Shown here piece after piece: positions 14,430 through 22,203 of a stretch of DNA of 64,000 nt. The notes under the pieces were generated by a model. It worked only from the letters and a program-made list of their open reading frames with translations, searched no databases and was not told the origin of the DNA. Positions within the stretch are counted from its first letter, which is position 1; every line of letters begins with the position of its first letter. The position numbers and the translations under genes were made by a program. Source of the stretch: CAZKVU01 sp964556475 (GTDB lineage Bacteria > Patescibacteriota > Microgenomatia > UBA1406 > HO2-37-13b); assembly GCA_964556475.1 (NCBI GenBank), contig CAZKVU010000004.1:1-64000 (forward strand). Direction: 5' to 3'.

Positions 14430-14837
14430 TTAACATCCGCATATTTGTTGAGCATTCTTAACCCAATCTGCCAAGGATGGGCATTCATTTTCACGATAAC
14501 AGCTGGCAACACCATGCGACACAATGCAACCTTGAACAGTGCTTGTAAGAGCTTTCTGACATTGAATACTTACCAGACATGACTTTTGGGCATCTTGATT
14601 ATCAGCGACATATGAAATTCTCTTTACACATGATGGTAATTGATTTGCAGAAATATCAATGCTTGCTTTGGCGTTTTGTGGAAGAGAGACTGGCTCGCTT
14701 TCACTTTGAGCTTCAGACCTAAACGTAATCGATGTCGGATTGGAAATAAACACGGTAGATATAACAAGAAATGCCGCTCCAACAGCAACAATGATATATG
14801 AGTTTAGATGATGATGTTTAATATGATTTCGAATCAT
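14430..14837 (-). CDS. Membrane-anchored cysteine-rich protein, coupled to radA
   Basis: A 135-aa protein I do not recognise. It has a short His-rich cytoplasmic tail (IRNHIKHHHLNS), one hydrophobic segment (about 13-32), then an exported region with eight cysteines between residue 70 and the end, including CLVSIQC, CYRENEC and a terminal CGC. The even number and spacing suggest four disulfides outside the membrane. Its ATG overlaps the radA stop in an ATGA, so it is probably translated from the obg-radA message. Why an exported disulfide-rich protein is coupled to a DNA-repair gene is unclear; compaction alone may explain it. Confidence 0.7.
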   Translation of the reverse strand: MIRNHIKHHHLNSYIIVAVGAAFLVISTVFISNPTSITFRSEAQSESEPVSLPQNAKASIDISANQLPSCVKRISYVADNQDAQKSCLVSIQCQKALTSTVQGCIVSHGVASCYRENECPSLADWVKNAQQICGC

Positions 14838-16278
14838 ACAGACCCAAGCAATTTCTTAATCATGTGAACCTTCTTAATATTTTCCGAGCTATATATGCTG
14901 TTAAATTTTAATCTCCTCGCCTCATTAAGCGCTTTACTTTGACCATTAACTTTTCTGATTTCACCGAGAAGGCCAACCTCTCCAATGCTGACTGTTTTTT
15001 TAGGAAGGGCTTTGTTTGTAAGTGAAGATAATATAGACATAACAATACCAAGGTCAGCTGATGGTGATTTTGCAGAAACCCCACCTACAACATTGACATA
15101 TACATCATACTCATCAAAGCGAACATTCATATACTTTCTCATAACTGCAAGCAACAACTGTAATCTATTATAATCAATTCCCGATACAACCCGACGCGGT
15201 ATTGATAATGATGTTTTGACAACCAAACTCTGAACTTCAAAAAAAAGTGTTCTGCTTCCCTCTATAACCGCTATTGAGGAGCTTCCGGGTGCATGGCTAT
15301 GTTCTTGATCAAGAAAGATTGTTGGATCATCAACTGCCTGAAGCCCGCTTTCTACCATCTCAAATAGTCCAACTTCATCAGTAGGCCCAAATCTATTTTT
15401 GTGNNNNNNNNNNNNNNNNNNNNNNNNNNNNNNNNNNNNNNNNNNNNNNNNNNNNNNNNNNNNNNNNNNNNNNNNNNNNNNNNNNNNNNNNNNNNNNNNN
15501 NNNTTTCTACCATCTCAAATAGTCCAACTTCATCAGTAGGCCCAAATCTATTTTTGTGAGCACGAAGTACGCGGTATTGAGACTGTTTTTCCCCCTCTAA
15601 ATATAGTACGCAGTCTACAAGGTGTTCCAAAGTTTTAGGACCAGCGATATCGCCTTCTTTTGTGACATGACCCACAATAATGAGAATTTTGTTATGTTGC
15701 TTTGCAAGGTCAACAAGTTGAGATGCTGATTCTCTTATTTGTGTTGCACTGCCCATGGGCGAAGGAATATTTGAGCTGTACACAGTTTGAATTGAGTCTA
15801 CGATAACCAACTCAGAGGATATATCGCCTGCTAACGAAGCTACTATAGATTCAACTGAAATTTCATTTGAAAAACGAATGTTGATATTTTTTATTTTAAG
15901 GCGCTCTGCTCGCTGTTTCACTTGATGGCCTGATTCTTCACCTGAGATATATACCGTATCAAAATTCTGAATAAGACTTAATAAGAGGGTAGATTTCCCG
16001 ACACCTGGCTCTCCTGCGATGAGAATTGCTTCACCCTGAATAAAGCCGCCTCCGAGCACGCGATCGAACTCATGTATTCCCACAGACTTTCTCTTTGAAG
16101 ACAATGTTTCAAGTTTTGATAAAGGAATAAATTCAATCTTTTTTCCAACAACTCCTTTTTTTCCTCGTATTGTTGGGGTTTCAATTTTCTCAAATGTATT
16201 CCATTCTCCGCATTGAGGACATTTACCATACCACGATGCTGATCCGTATCCGCATGCAGTACATGTATACTGGGCCAT
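14834..16278 (-). CDS. radA: DNA repair protein RadA (split only by an assembly gap)
   Basis: A RecA-like branch-migration ATPase. It has a C4 zinc finger (C6, C9, C20, C23), Walker A GEPGVGKST (89-97), Walker B (LVIVDSIQTV), the diagnostic KNRFG motif, and a Lon-protease-like C-terminal domain (GGVSAKSPSADLGIVMSILS). The apparent break is artificial: 100 N at 15404-15503 are flanked by the same 55 bp. Merging the copies gives one continuous frame of about 429 aa, a normal RadA length. It starts 1 nt after the obg stop and overlaps the Cys-rich gene by 4 nt. Confidence 0.93.
15349..15558. other. Assembly gap (100 N) flanked by an identical 55-bp overlap
   Basis: The 55 bases at 15349-15403 are identical to 15504-15558, with exactly 100 N (15404-15503) between them. 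This is how a scaffolder joins two contigs that actually overlap by one k-mer (k = 55). The true sequence should carry a single copy and no gap. The two copies lie in different frames, so automatic translation breaks radA here. Confidence 0.95.
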
Positions 16279-16279
16279 G

Positions 16280-17239
16280 CTAGACTATTTCATGAAGCAA
16301 ATTTTTAATCTTAGCAATACCCGAATCATCAAGAATGCTGCATGCTAAAATCTGCCGTTTGTATTTTTTCATGATCTTTGTATATTCGCTTATTCGTACC
16401 TTATCTACAAGGTCAGATTTCGTGAATAAAATAATCTCATTTTTTTCTACAAGAGATGGATTGAACTTTTCTAATTCAGATCGGATCGTTTCATAATCTT
16501 TGATAGGATCAAGACTTGTTGCATCAATGCAATGAATCAGCGCTTTGGTTTTCTCAATATGCTTAAGAAACTTGATTCCGAGGCCTTTTCCTGCATGGGC
16601 GCCTTCAATAAGTCCGGGAATATCTGCCAAGATAATGCCGTCCATTTCCCCGAGGTTTGCCTCAAGTGTGGTAAATGGATAATCTCCCACTTTTACATCA
16701 GCGCGAGTCAGTGCATTCAGTAGGCTTGATTTTCCGGCACTGGGCAAACCAATCAAGCCAATATCAGCAATAAAATGAAGGCTTAGTTTGATATTTTTTA
16801 ATTGACCCGGTCTTCCTGGCTCATGTTGAGTAGGGGCTTTATTTTCATTAGACTTAAATTCAAAATTGCCTCTCCCTCCACGTCCTCCTCTTGCAATAAT
16901 AATTTCTTGACCTACTATATCAATGCTTTCTTTTTCAGATGTACGAAGATCTGTGATTTCGGTTCCAATTGGAATTTTAATATAGATACTATCAGCATCT
17001 CTCCCTGACATTTTCTTTCGCCCACCAGGTGCACCATTATTACCATCGATATGCTTCTTAAACCTGAATTGACGCAATGCTGAAAGATCAGAAACACCTA
17101 TAAAGATGACGCTTCCACCATGTCCGCCATTGCCCCCATCAGGACCACCTCTAGAGATAAACTTTTCTCTTCGGAATGATACGTGACCATCTCCACCTCT
17201 TCCTGCCTGGACAGTTATTTCTACTTCGTCGACTATCAT
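16280..17239 (-). CDS. obg: GTPase Obg/CgtA
   Basis: A 319-aa ribosome-associated GTPase involved in 50S assembly. The glycine-rich Obg domain (VQAGRGGDGHVSFRREKF, RGGPDGGNGGHGG) is followed by a G domain with GLPSAGKSSLLNALTRADVK, DIPGLIEGA and TKSD. It ends after the G domain, so the optional OCT domain is absent. The start is taken at the ATG at 17239 (MIVDEVEITV), which fits the family; the frame is open for 42 more codons but these do not look like Obg. A TATAAT box lies exactly 6 nt upstream of this ATG. It heads an obg-radA-Cys-rich gene operon. Confidence 0.95.
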   Translation of the reverse strand: MIVDEVEITVQAGRGGDGHVSFRREKFISRGGPDGGNGGHGGSVIFIGVSDLSALRQFRFKKHIDGNNGAPGGRKKMSGRDADSIYIKIPIGTEITDLRTSEKESIDIVGQEIIIARGGRGGRGNFEFKSNENKAPTQHEPGRPGQLKNIKLSLHFIADIGLIGLPSAGKSSLLNALTRADVKVGDYPFTTLEANLGEMDGIILADIPGLIEGAHAGKGLGIKFLKHIEKTKALIHCIDATSLDPIKDYETIRSELEKFNPSLVEKNEIILFTKSDLVDKVRISEYTKIMKKYKRQILACSILDDSGIAKIKNLLHEIV

Positions 17240-17245
17240 GGCACT

Positions 17246-17251
17246 ATTATA
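17246..17251 (-). promoter_or_regulatory. -10 box of the obg-radA operon (leaderless geometry)
   Basis: TATAAT with AGTGCC (6 nt) before the obg ATG. The divergent gene at 17310 has a very similar arrangement (TATAAT, then ATAGTGCCTT, then ATG), as if the two start regions share ancestry or a binding requirement. Confidence 0.6.
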
Positions 17252-17293
17252 TAGTACAAGGGAAAAATAGTCGAAAGTCTCGAGTTTATGGGC

Positions 17294-17299
17294 TATAAT
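17294..17299 (+). promoter_or_regulatory. -10 box of the PEGA/SH3 gene
   Basis: TATAAT 10 nt before the ATG at 17310, divergent from the obg -10 box. The predicted start site leaves only 3-4 nt of leader. Confidence 0.5.
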
Positions 17300-17309
17300 A
17301 TAGTGCCTT

Positions 17310-18272
17310 ATGAAACGCAAGATAGCATATTTGTTCACCATTTTTTTCATTTTTGGAATCGTCATTGGAGGGTACTTCCTTTATCTTAAAGTGAGCGTCA
17401 AACAGGGAAAAATAAAAATTCTTTCCTCACCAGCAGCAAATATTGTCATCAATAATAAATCTGTAGGAAAAACACCGTATGAAGATTCTGTAGCTATGGG
17501 CGAGTACGTCATTAAACTTATTCCCGATGCTCAGGAAGCAAGCGAATCTGCAACATGGACCGGGAAGGTAAGTGTTTACCAGAATACATTAACGTTTATA
17601 AACAGAGAACTTGGATCTGACGATCTGTCTTCCTCAGGTGTAACATTCAGCGTCAAGAAAATGGACAAAAAGCCAACCAAAAAGGATACAGGTGAAATTG
17701 AAGTTAAAAGTGAGCCAGACGGGGCAATTGTTTATCTCGATAATGAAGAGCAAGGCATTGCTCCGGTTATCTTATCAGAAGTTGCAGATGGAGAACATGA
17801 GTTGGCTGTTGATAGTCCTGGATACTTCAGGAGAAGTCAGAAAATTAAAGTTGAGAAAAATTTCAGGGTTATTGCAGAATATAAATTAGCAGTTGACCCA
17901 GCCTACAAAAAAATTGACAAAGAACAAGCTGAAAAAGAAAGACAAAAGGAGGAGGCAGAGCAAAAAGCTGCTGAGGCGACAAAAAGTGCTACATTAAGCC
18001 CATCGGTTTCACCTGCATCACCAACATCATCGCCTTCAAAGTCAAAAACGACAGCACTTTTTAAGGTAACCATTAATGAAACTTCCACAGGTTGGCTTCG
18101 TGTCCGCTCAAAACCTTCAAGTGCTGGTGAAGAAATTGGCAAAGTAAACCCCGGCGATACTTTTGACGTCCTCGATCAACAAAGCGGCTGGTATCAAATT
18201 GAGTTTGAAAATCAAGAAGGCTGGGTGTCTTCAACATATGTCACCAAAGTGAATACTCCGACACCGCGCTAA
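17310..18272 (+). CDS. Membrane-anchored protein with two PEGA domains and an SH3 domain
   Basis: A 320-aa exported protein. It has an N-terminal membrane anchor (about 5-26), a PEGA domain (about 33-95, with KILSSPAANIVINNKSVGKT), a second PEGA domain (about 127-192, with VKSEPDGAIVYLDNEEQG), a charged Lys/Glu stretch (about 195-225), a Ser/Pro/Thr linker (about 228-247) and a bacterial SH3 domain (about 250-315, TGWLRVRSKPSSAGEEIGKV). These domains commonly mediate wall or surface contacts, so a cell-surface role is likely; no enzymatic domain is seen. Its stop abuts the convergent WecA-like gene with no spacer. Confidence 0.85.
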   Translation: MKRKIAYLFTIFFIFGIVIGGYFLYLKVSVKQGKIKILSSPAANIVINNKSVGKTPYEDSVAMGEYVIKLIPDAQEASESATWTGKVSVYQNTLTFINRELGSDDLSSSGVTFSVKKMDKKPTKKDTGEIEVKSEPDGAIVYLDNEEQGIAPVILSEVADGEHELAVDSPGYFRRSQKIKVEKNFRVIAEYKLAVDPAYKKIDKEQAEKERQKEEAEQKAAEATKSATLSPSVSPASPTSSPSKSKTTALFKVTINETSTGWLRVRSKPSSAGEEIGKVNPGDTFDVLDQQSGWYQIEFENQEGWVSSTYVTKVNTPTPR

Positions 18273-19349
18273 CTACTCTTGCTTTTGAACACTCGGAGAT
18301 AATACATCGGTAACAACTATGAAAAATCCTAATAAAGTCGCTGCAATAATAAGTACGAAAATTTTCTCAAGGCCAGTAAAATACAACGCTGAAAATCCAA
18401 AAATAAGTGTAATGCACCAGTAGAATACAGCGATTCTTCTTCTTCCCCAACCAATTCTAAGCAGCCGATGATGAAAATGCCCAGCATCACCTTTAAACGG
18501 TGATTGCTTACGGGTAATTCTTCTGCCAATTGCATAAATTGCATCCATAAACGGTACAGCAAGTACAAGCATTAATGTTCCTATTTTCCCCCATGATAAA
18601 ATCGATAGTACACCAAGCAGAAAACCTGCCAATGCTCCTCCACTGTATCCTGGCATTATTTTCTGTGGATAAAAATTCCAGGGTAAGAATCCTAAAAAGG
18701 CCCCAGCAATGATAAAAGCCAGCAATACGACGGCTGTTGACGAAATATCATGTGAACTAAATCGCAGTGCAAGCAAGCCAAGTATAATCGACGCAATAGC
18801 AACAAAACCGGGCAGTTGACCATCAACGCCGCTACTCCAATTAACAAAATTCATTAAAGCCACTACCCACAACAAGGCAAAGATGTTCGCCAATAAGAGA
18901 AAACTGTGTTTACCGAGGAAATCAACAGTAAACTTAATTGTGTCCAAATGAATTACACCTCCGAGTGGGTTGGAAAAATAAGGTATTCCCAGTCCAAAAG
19001 ATATAGTAATGAGCACAATAACAATGTTCAAGAAGAACCGCACATACGGTGAGATATCAAATTTATCATCTAATAGCCCAACAAATACGATCAATCCTGA
19101 CCCGATCAATATCCCTGTTAATATCTTCGAGATAGGAACAAATATGATTGTTGTTATGAGGAGTCCAAGATAAATTGCTAAACCTCCAGCTCGAGGGACA
19201 ATTCCAATATGTGTGTTTGCCGGATGCTTCCTTTTTTGAGCATCATCAAGGAGCTGAAATTTATGGGCAAACGCGATGATAAGTGGTGTTAAGACTGTCG
19301 TGATGATGAGTGATGAAAACAATGCGTGGATGAGGTTAATGATATCCAT
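18273..19349 (-). CDS. Undecaprenyl-phosphate sugar-1-phosphate transferase (WecA/TagO/MraY family)
   Basis: A 358-aa polytopic enzyme that transfers a HexNAc-1-phosphate from UDP-sugar to undecaprenyl phosphate, the first membrane step of surface glycan synthesis. It has about 11 membrane segments, PRAGGLAIYLG, VGLLDDKFDISP (catalytic Asp pair), NFVNWSSGVDG (the NxxDG-type motif), and DAGHFHHRLL, the HxHH loop that favours WecA/TagO over MraY. The start is set at the ATG at 19349; a TTG four codons upstream is less likely. It follows the 110-aa membrane protein with a 1-nt gap. The sugar is not known. Confidence 0.88.
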   Translation of the reverse strand: MDIINLIHALFSSLIITTVLTPLIIAFAHKFQLLDDAQKRKHPANTHIGIVPRAGGLAIYLGLLITTIIFVPISKILTGILIGSGLIVFVGLLDDKFDISPYVRFFLNIVIVLITISFGLGIPYFSNPLGGVIHLDTIKFTVDFLGKHSFLLLANIFALLWVVALMNFVNWSSGVDGQLPGFVAIASIILGLLALRFSSHDISSTAVVLLAFIIAGAFLGFLPWNFYPQKIMPGYSGGALAGFLLGVLSILSWGKIGTLMLVLAVPFMDAIYAIGRRITRKQSPFKGDAGHFHHRLLRIGWGRRRIAVFYWCITLIFGFSALYFTGLEKIFVLIIAATLLGFFIVVTDVLSPSVQKQE

Positions 19350-19350
19350 A

Positions 19351-19683
19351 CTATGAAACAAGTGCTATGATTCTGATAAAAATATAGAACATGATGCCAA
19401 TAACAAAATAGTTCATGTAACGGGTGATTTTTCTCGGAAATTCGTCAGTTAGAAATTTGGATGATAATAATGAATTAATTGATATAAATAGAAGACTGAA
19501 AATAGGTAAGAGAAAAATATAATATACTTGTACGACCTGTTGATCGCTACCTGGCAATGAATAGTAAAGCGGAACCTGCGGCGGCAGTACGTTTATTTTA
19601 ATAACAAAGAAAGCAAGCATGCCAAGGAGCGATAATACATAGAGTACAGGAACGTTCAGAGCAACCTTTATTGTGTCTTTCAT
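19351..19683 (-). CDS. Small three-TM membrane protein of unknown function
   Basis: A 110-aa protein with hydrophobic segments at about 12-31, 52-71 and 88-108. Between the first two is LPPQVPLYYSLPGSDQQV; to my recollection similar P-L-Y/F-YSLP strings occur in small CPR membrane proteins. Function is unknown. It heads a two-gene unit with the WecA-like enzyme, with a TATAAT box (19693-19698) 9 nt before its ATG. Confidence 0.7.
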   Translation of the reverse strand: MKDTIKVALNVPVLYVLSLLGMLAFFVIKINVLPPQVPLYYSLPGSDQQVVQVYYIFLLPIFSLLFISINSLLSSKFLTDEFPRKITRYMNYFVIGIMFYIFIRIIALVS

Positions 19684-19692
19684 CGTTTGCTT

Positions 19693-19698
19693 ATTATA
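19693..19698 (-). promoter_or_regulatory. -10 box of the membrane protein/WecA-like unit
   Basis: TATAAT 9 nt before the ATG at 19683, giving a predicted leader of about 3 nt. No clear -35. Confidence 0.5.
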
Positions 19699-19709
19699 TC
19701 AAAAAGCTC

Positions 19710-20723
19710 TTATGCATTTTTGACATGAATGTCCCTTTGCGGATAAGGGATGCTTACATGTTCTGATTTAAAGCGCTGATAGATAAGTTTAAGCAATTCG
19801 TGTACAACAAATCCTTTCTGCCCGGGTTCTGCTATGGTAACAAGAAGTTCCAGCTTTATGCCTGAATCTGCAAACTCTCTAAATCTGACCAGAGGCTTAG
19901 GCTCTTTGAGCACATGCTGGCTGAAATGTGCAAGATCTATAAGGATTTTTTCAACACGCTCAACATCTTCCTGATAACTAATTTGAATCGGTAAACGTAT
20001 TCTTAATCGAGGATCAAAACCTGTTTCGTTTATTACGGCATTCGTTATTAAAACAGAATTTGGGACTGTCAGCAGAACGTTATCCCGAGTCCTAATGCGC
20101 GTGCTGCGCATGCCAATTTCCAGAACTTCGCCTCTATATTTATCAGCAATGATGACATAATCGCCGACTATATATGGTTTATCAAAAAATACAGAAATAC
20201 CGCCGAAAACATTTGCGATAAAGTCTTTAGCCGCAAAAGCCAATGCTACACCAACAACTCCCGCTGATGCGAGCGCTGGAGTAATATCAATTTTGTGCAG
20301 CCATAATATAAAGAGACCAACAGAGGTATAGAGAATAATCCGGAAAACATTATTAATAAATGGCAGCGTTGCATTAATACTTTCCTTTTTTCCTTTGAAG
20401 TGACCGTACAAAATTGTGTGCATAACGGTATTAATAACTTCACCAAGGGCAACAGCAATAAAAATGGCAATTGCGGATATGTATAACCTGTTAATGAAAA
20501 GGTGGATTGGCGAAGAGAACTGGATAAAGGTCGTTAAAAAATAAAGCCCAGTAACAAGTAATAATATTGTTAGTAATCTTCGAATGATTGGTGCGAGCCT
20601 GTTGTCAAGATTAGTCTTTGTACTTCTTATGATAGCTGCAATAAGAACGTCAAAGACTTTATTGACAAGCCAAATCAATACAACAAAAAAAATGACGGTT
20701 AAACCCATCCCAATCAATGACAT
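19710..20723 (-). CDS. Small-conductance mechanosensitive channel (MscS family)
   Basis: A 337-aa channel that releases solutes on hypo-osmotic shock. N-terminal membrane helices are followed by the pore helix and beta-domain signature ASAGVVGVALAFAAKDFIAN, then FFDKPYIVGDYVII, the TRIRTRDNVLLTVPNSVLIT strand region and the alpha/beta C-terminal domain. The start is taken at the ATG at 20723 (MSLIGMG) because a TATACT box lies exactly 6 nt upstream; upstream ATG (20750) and TTG (20765) codons are alternatives. It is divergent from sod. Confidence 0.92.
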   Translation of the reverse strand: MSLIGMGLTVIFFVVLIWLVNKVFDVLIAAIIRSTKTNLDNRLAPIIRRLLTILLLVTGLYFLTTFIQFSSPIHLFINRLYISAIAIFIAVALGEVINTVMHTILYGHFKGKKESINATLPFINNVFRIILYTSVGLFILWLHKIDITPALASAGVVGVALAFAAKDFIANVFGGISVFFDKPYIVGDYVIIADKYRGEVLEIGMRSTRIRTRDNVLLTVPNSVLITNAVINETGFDPRLRIRLPIQISYQEDVERVEKILIDLAHFSQHVLKEPKPLVRFREFADSGIKLELLVTIAEPGQKGFVVHELLKLIYQRFKSEHVSIPYPQRDIHVKNA

Positions 20724-20729
20724 GTATTC

Positions 20730-20735
20730 AGTATA
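20730..20735 (-). promoter_or_regulatory. -10 box of the mscS gene (leaderless geometry)
   Basis: TATACT with 6 nt (GAATAC) to the ATG at 20723. This spacing helped decide the start codon. Confidence 0.5.
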
Positions 20736-20800
20736 TGGCACGTTTGACATATTTGAAAGATACAAATAGAATATGCTTGTTAGAATTTTTAAATTACCTT

Positions 20801-21397
20801 ATGTTTACATTACCTGATTTACCATATGACTTCAACGCTTTAGAGCCTCACATTGATAAAGAAACAATGATGATTCATCATGATAAACATCATCAAACAT
20901 ATGTTACGAACTTAAATACCGCATTAGAAGGACACAATGACCTTCTTGCAATGGATATTAATGAGCTCATTGCCCATCTCGACAATGTTCCTGAAAATAT
21001 CAGAACAGCTGTTCGTAATAATGGAGGAGGACACTCGAATCATAGCTTTTTCTGGAAAATTATGTCGCCCCATGGCGGTGGTGAACCTACAGGAGTATTG
21101 ATGGAGGCTATTAGCAAAAACTTCTCGACATTTGCTGAATTCAAAAATGCTTTTGCAGCTGCAGGAATGAGCCGATTTGGTAGCGGATGGGTTTGGCTTA
21201 TACAAAATAGCGATACATTAGAGATTATGAGCACCCCAAATCAAGATTCACCTCTTATGGAGGGGAAAAAACCAATATTGGGATGCGATGTTTGGGAGCA
21301 TGCATATTATCTGCACTATCAAAATAGGCGCGCTGACTACCTGGCTTCATGGTGGAATGTTGTATCATGGGATGCAGTCAGTGAAAATATGAAATAA
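20801..21397 (+). CDS. sodA: Superoxide dismutase, Fe/Mn family (Mn-type residues)
   Basis: A 198-aa enzyme that converts superoxide to H2O2 and O2. Ligand-bearing motifs are HHDKHHQTYVTNL, GGGHSNHSFFW, and DVWEHAYYLHYQNRRADYL, giving the usual three His and one Asp. NNGGGHSNH and STPNQDSPL, with Gly and Gln in the outer sphere, fit the Mn-type signature, but metal choice cannot be read with certainty. The frame is open upstream to 20717; the ATG at 20801 (MFTLPDLPYDF) is the family start. It suggests exposure to oxygen in an otherwise probably fermentative cell. Confidence 0.95.
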   Translation: MFTLPDLPYDFNALEPHIDKETMMIHHDKHHQTYVTNLNTALEGHNDLLAMDINELIAHLDNVPENIRTAVRNNGGGHSNHSFFWKIMSPHGGGEPTGVLMEAISKNFSTFAEFKNAFAAAGMSRFGSGWVWLIQNSDTLEIMSTPNQDSPLMEGKKPILGCDVWEHAYYLHYQNRRADYLASWWNVVSWDAVSENMK

Positions 21398-21425
21398 ATT
21401 TTTCACGATAACTGAGTTCAATTCA

Positions 21426-21454
21426 TTGTTTTTCAGCTATATATCCTATATAAT
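21426..21454 (+). promoter_or_regulatory. Promoter of the CAP-domain gene
   Basis: TTGTTT (21426-21431), a 17-bp spacer and TATAAT (21449-21454). The predicted leader is about 25 nt, unusual here because most single genes look leaderless. Confidence 0.6.
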
Positions 21455-21485
21455 GCAATCGTGTATATGATCCTCATTTCTATCT

Positions 21486-22202
21486 ATGAATAATCTCATT
21501 AAGATAATCATCATTCCAGTTATTATTGGTTTATTCGGCGGCGTTATTATTGGAAATTACGCAGGCGGATCTGATTCATTATCAAACCTCGTAGCTGATT
21601 TAAGAGACTATCGCAGGCAAACGATAGTTGATAGAACGGCTCAACCAATATCGCCAACACTAACACCGCTCCCGACTCCAAGCATCACCCTACAACCAGC
21701 ACGAATTCTCAAAAAAAATATGCAGCCAAATCCCTCGGCAGTTCCAACAACTACCGAATGGGGCGTTGCTAAGCAAATAGGCGATCATACATATACTATT
21801 AATGTTGGCAATGACAGTAATATGGCTTCCCCATCTGAAGTCTTTCAAGCCTTAAATGCTTACCGCAGTGCAAAAGGATCAGGCCAACTATCTTGGGATG
21901 ATAAACTCGCAGGTTATGCTCAACAAAGAGCGGATTATTTTAAAAGCATCAGTAATGTTGACGGGCATGCGGGATTTAATAATTATCTTGAAAATGAAAA
22001 TGGTTTTGAGCAGCTCGGGTTTATGAGATTAGGAGAAAACTCATATTATGGAGGCGCTCTAACAGGTACTCATTTGATTGAATGGGTGTTTTCACAAAGC
22101 CCTGGCCACGACGCTAATCAACTTGATACGGGTTGGTCACATGTCGGTATAGGAACTACAGCCACTTCAGTTAACCTCGTCTTTGGCGGGGAAAAGATGT
22201 AG
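21486..22202 (+). CDS. Exported CAP (SCP/PR1-like) domain protein
   Basis: A 238-aa protein with an N-terminal signal anchor (about 5-24), a Pro/Thr-rich linker (about 52-85), and a C-terminal CAP domain (about 112-238). The CAP cavity residues are visible: His in NVDGHAGF, Glu in RLGENSYYGG, and the second Glu and His in IEWVFSQSPGHDAN. In bacteria CAP domains occur on surface proteins of largely unknown activity. It ends 1 nt from the convergent GT2 gene. Confidence 0.88.
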   Translation: MNNLIKIIIIPVIIGLFGGVIIGNYAGGSDSLSNLVADLRDYRRQTIVDRTAQPISPTLTPLPTPSITLQPARILKKNMQPNPSAVPTTTEWGVAKQIGDHTYTINVGNDSNMASPSEVFQALNAYRSAKGSGQLSWDDKLAGYAQQRADYFKSISNVDGHAGFNNYLENENGFEQLGFMRLGENSYYGGALTGTHLIEWVFSQSPGHDANQLDTGWSHVGIGTTATSVNLVFGGEKM

Positions 22203-22203
22203 A

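Noticed and set aside
15352..16278. radA as a pseudogene or two separate genes
   Set aside because: The break coincides with 100 N and a duplicated 55-bp flank; merging gives a continuous normal-length frame.
20717..20800. Longer N-terminus for superoxide dismutase
   Set aside because: It would overlap the divergent mscS start and promoter and has no SOD similarity; the family begins at the ATG at 20801.
21381..21406. Inverted repeat GTGAAAA/TTTTCAC at the end of sod as a terminator
   Set aside because: The stem is AT-rich, overlaps the stop codon and has no following U-run, so termination is not convincing.
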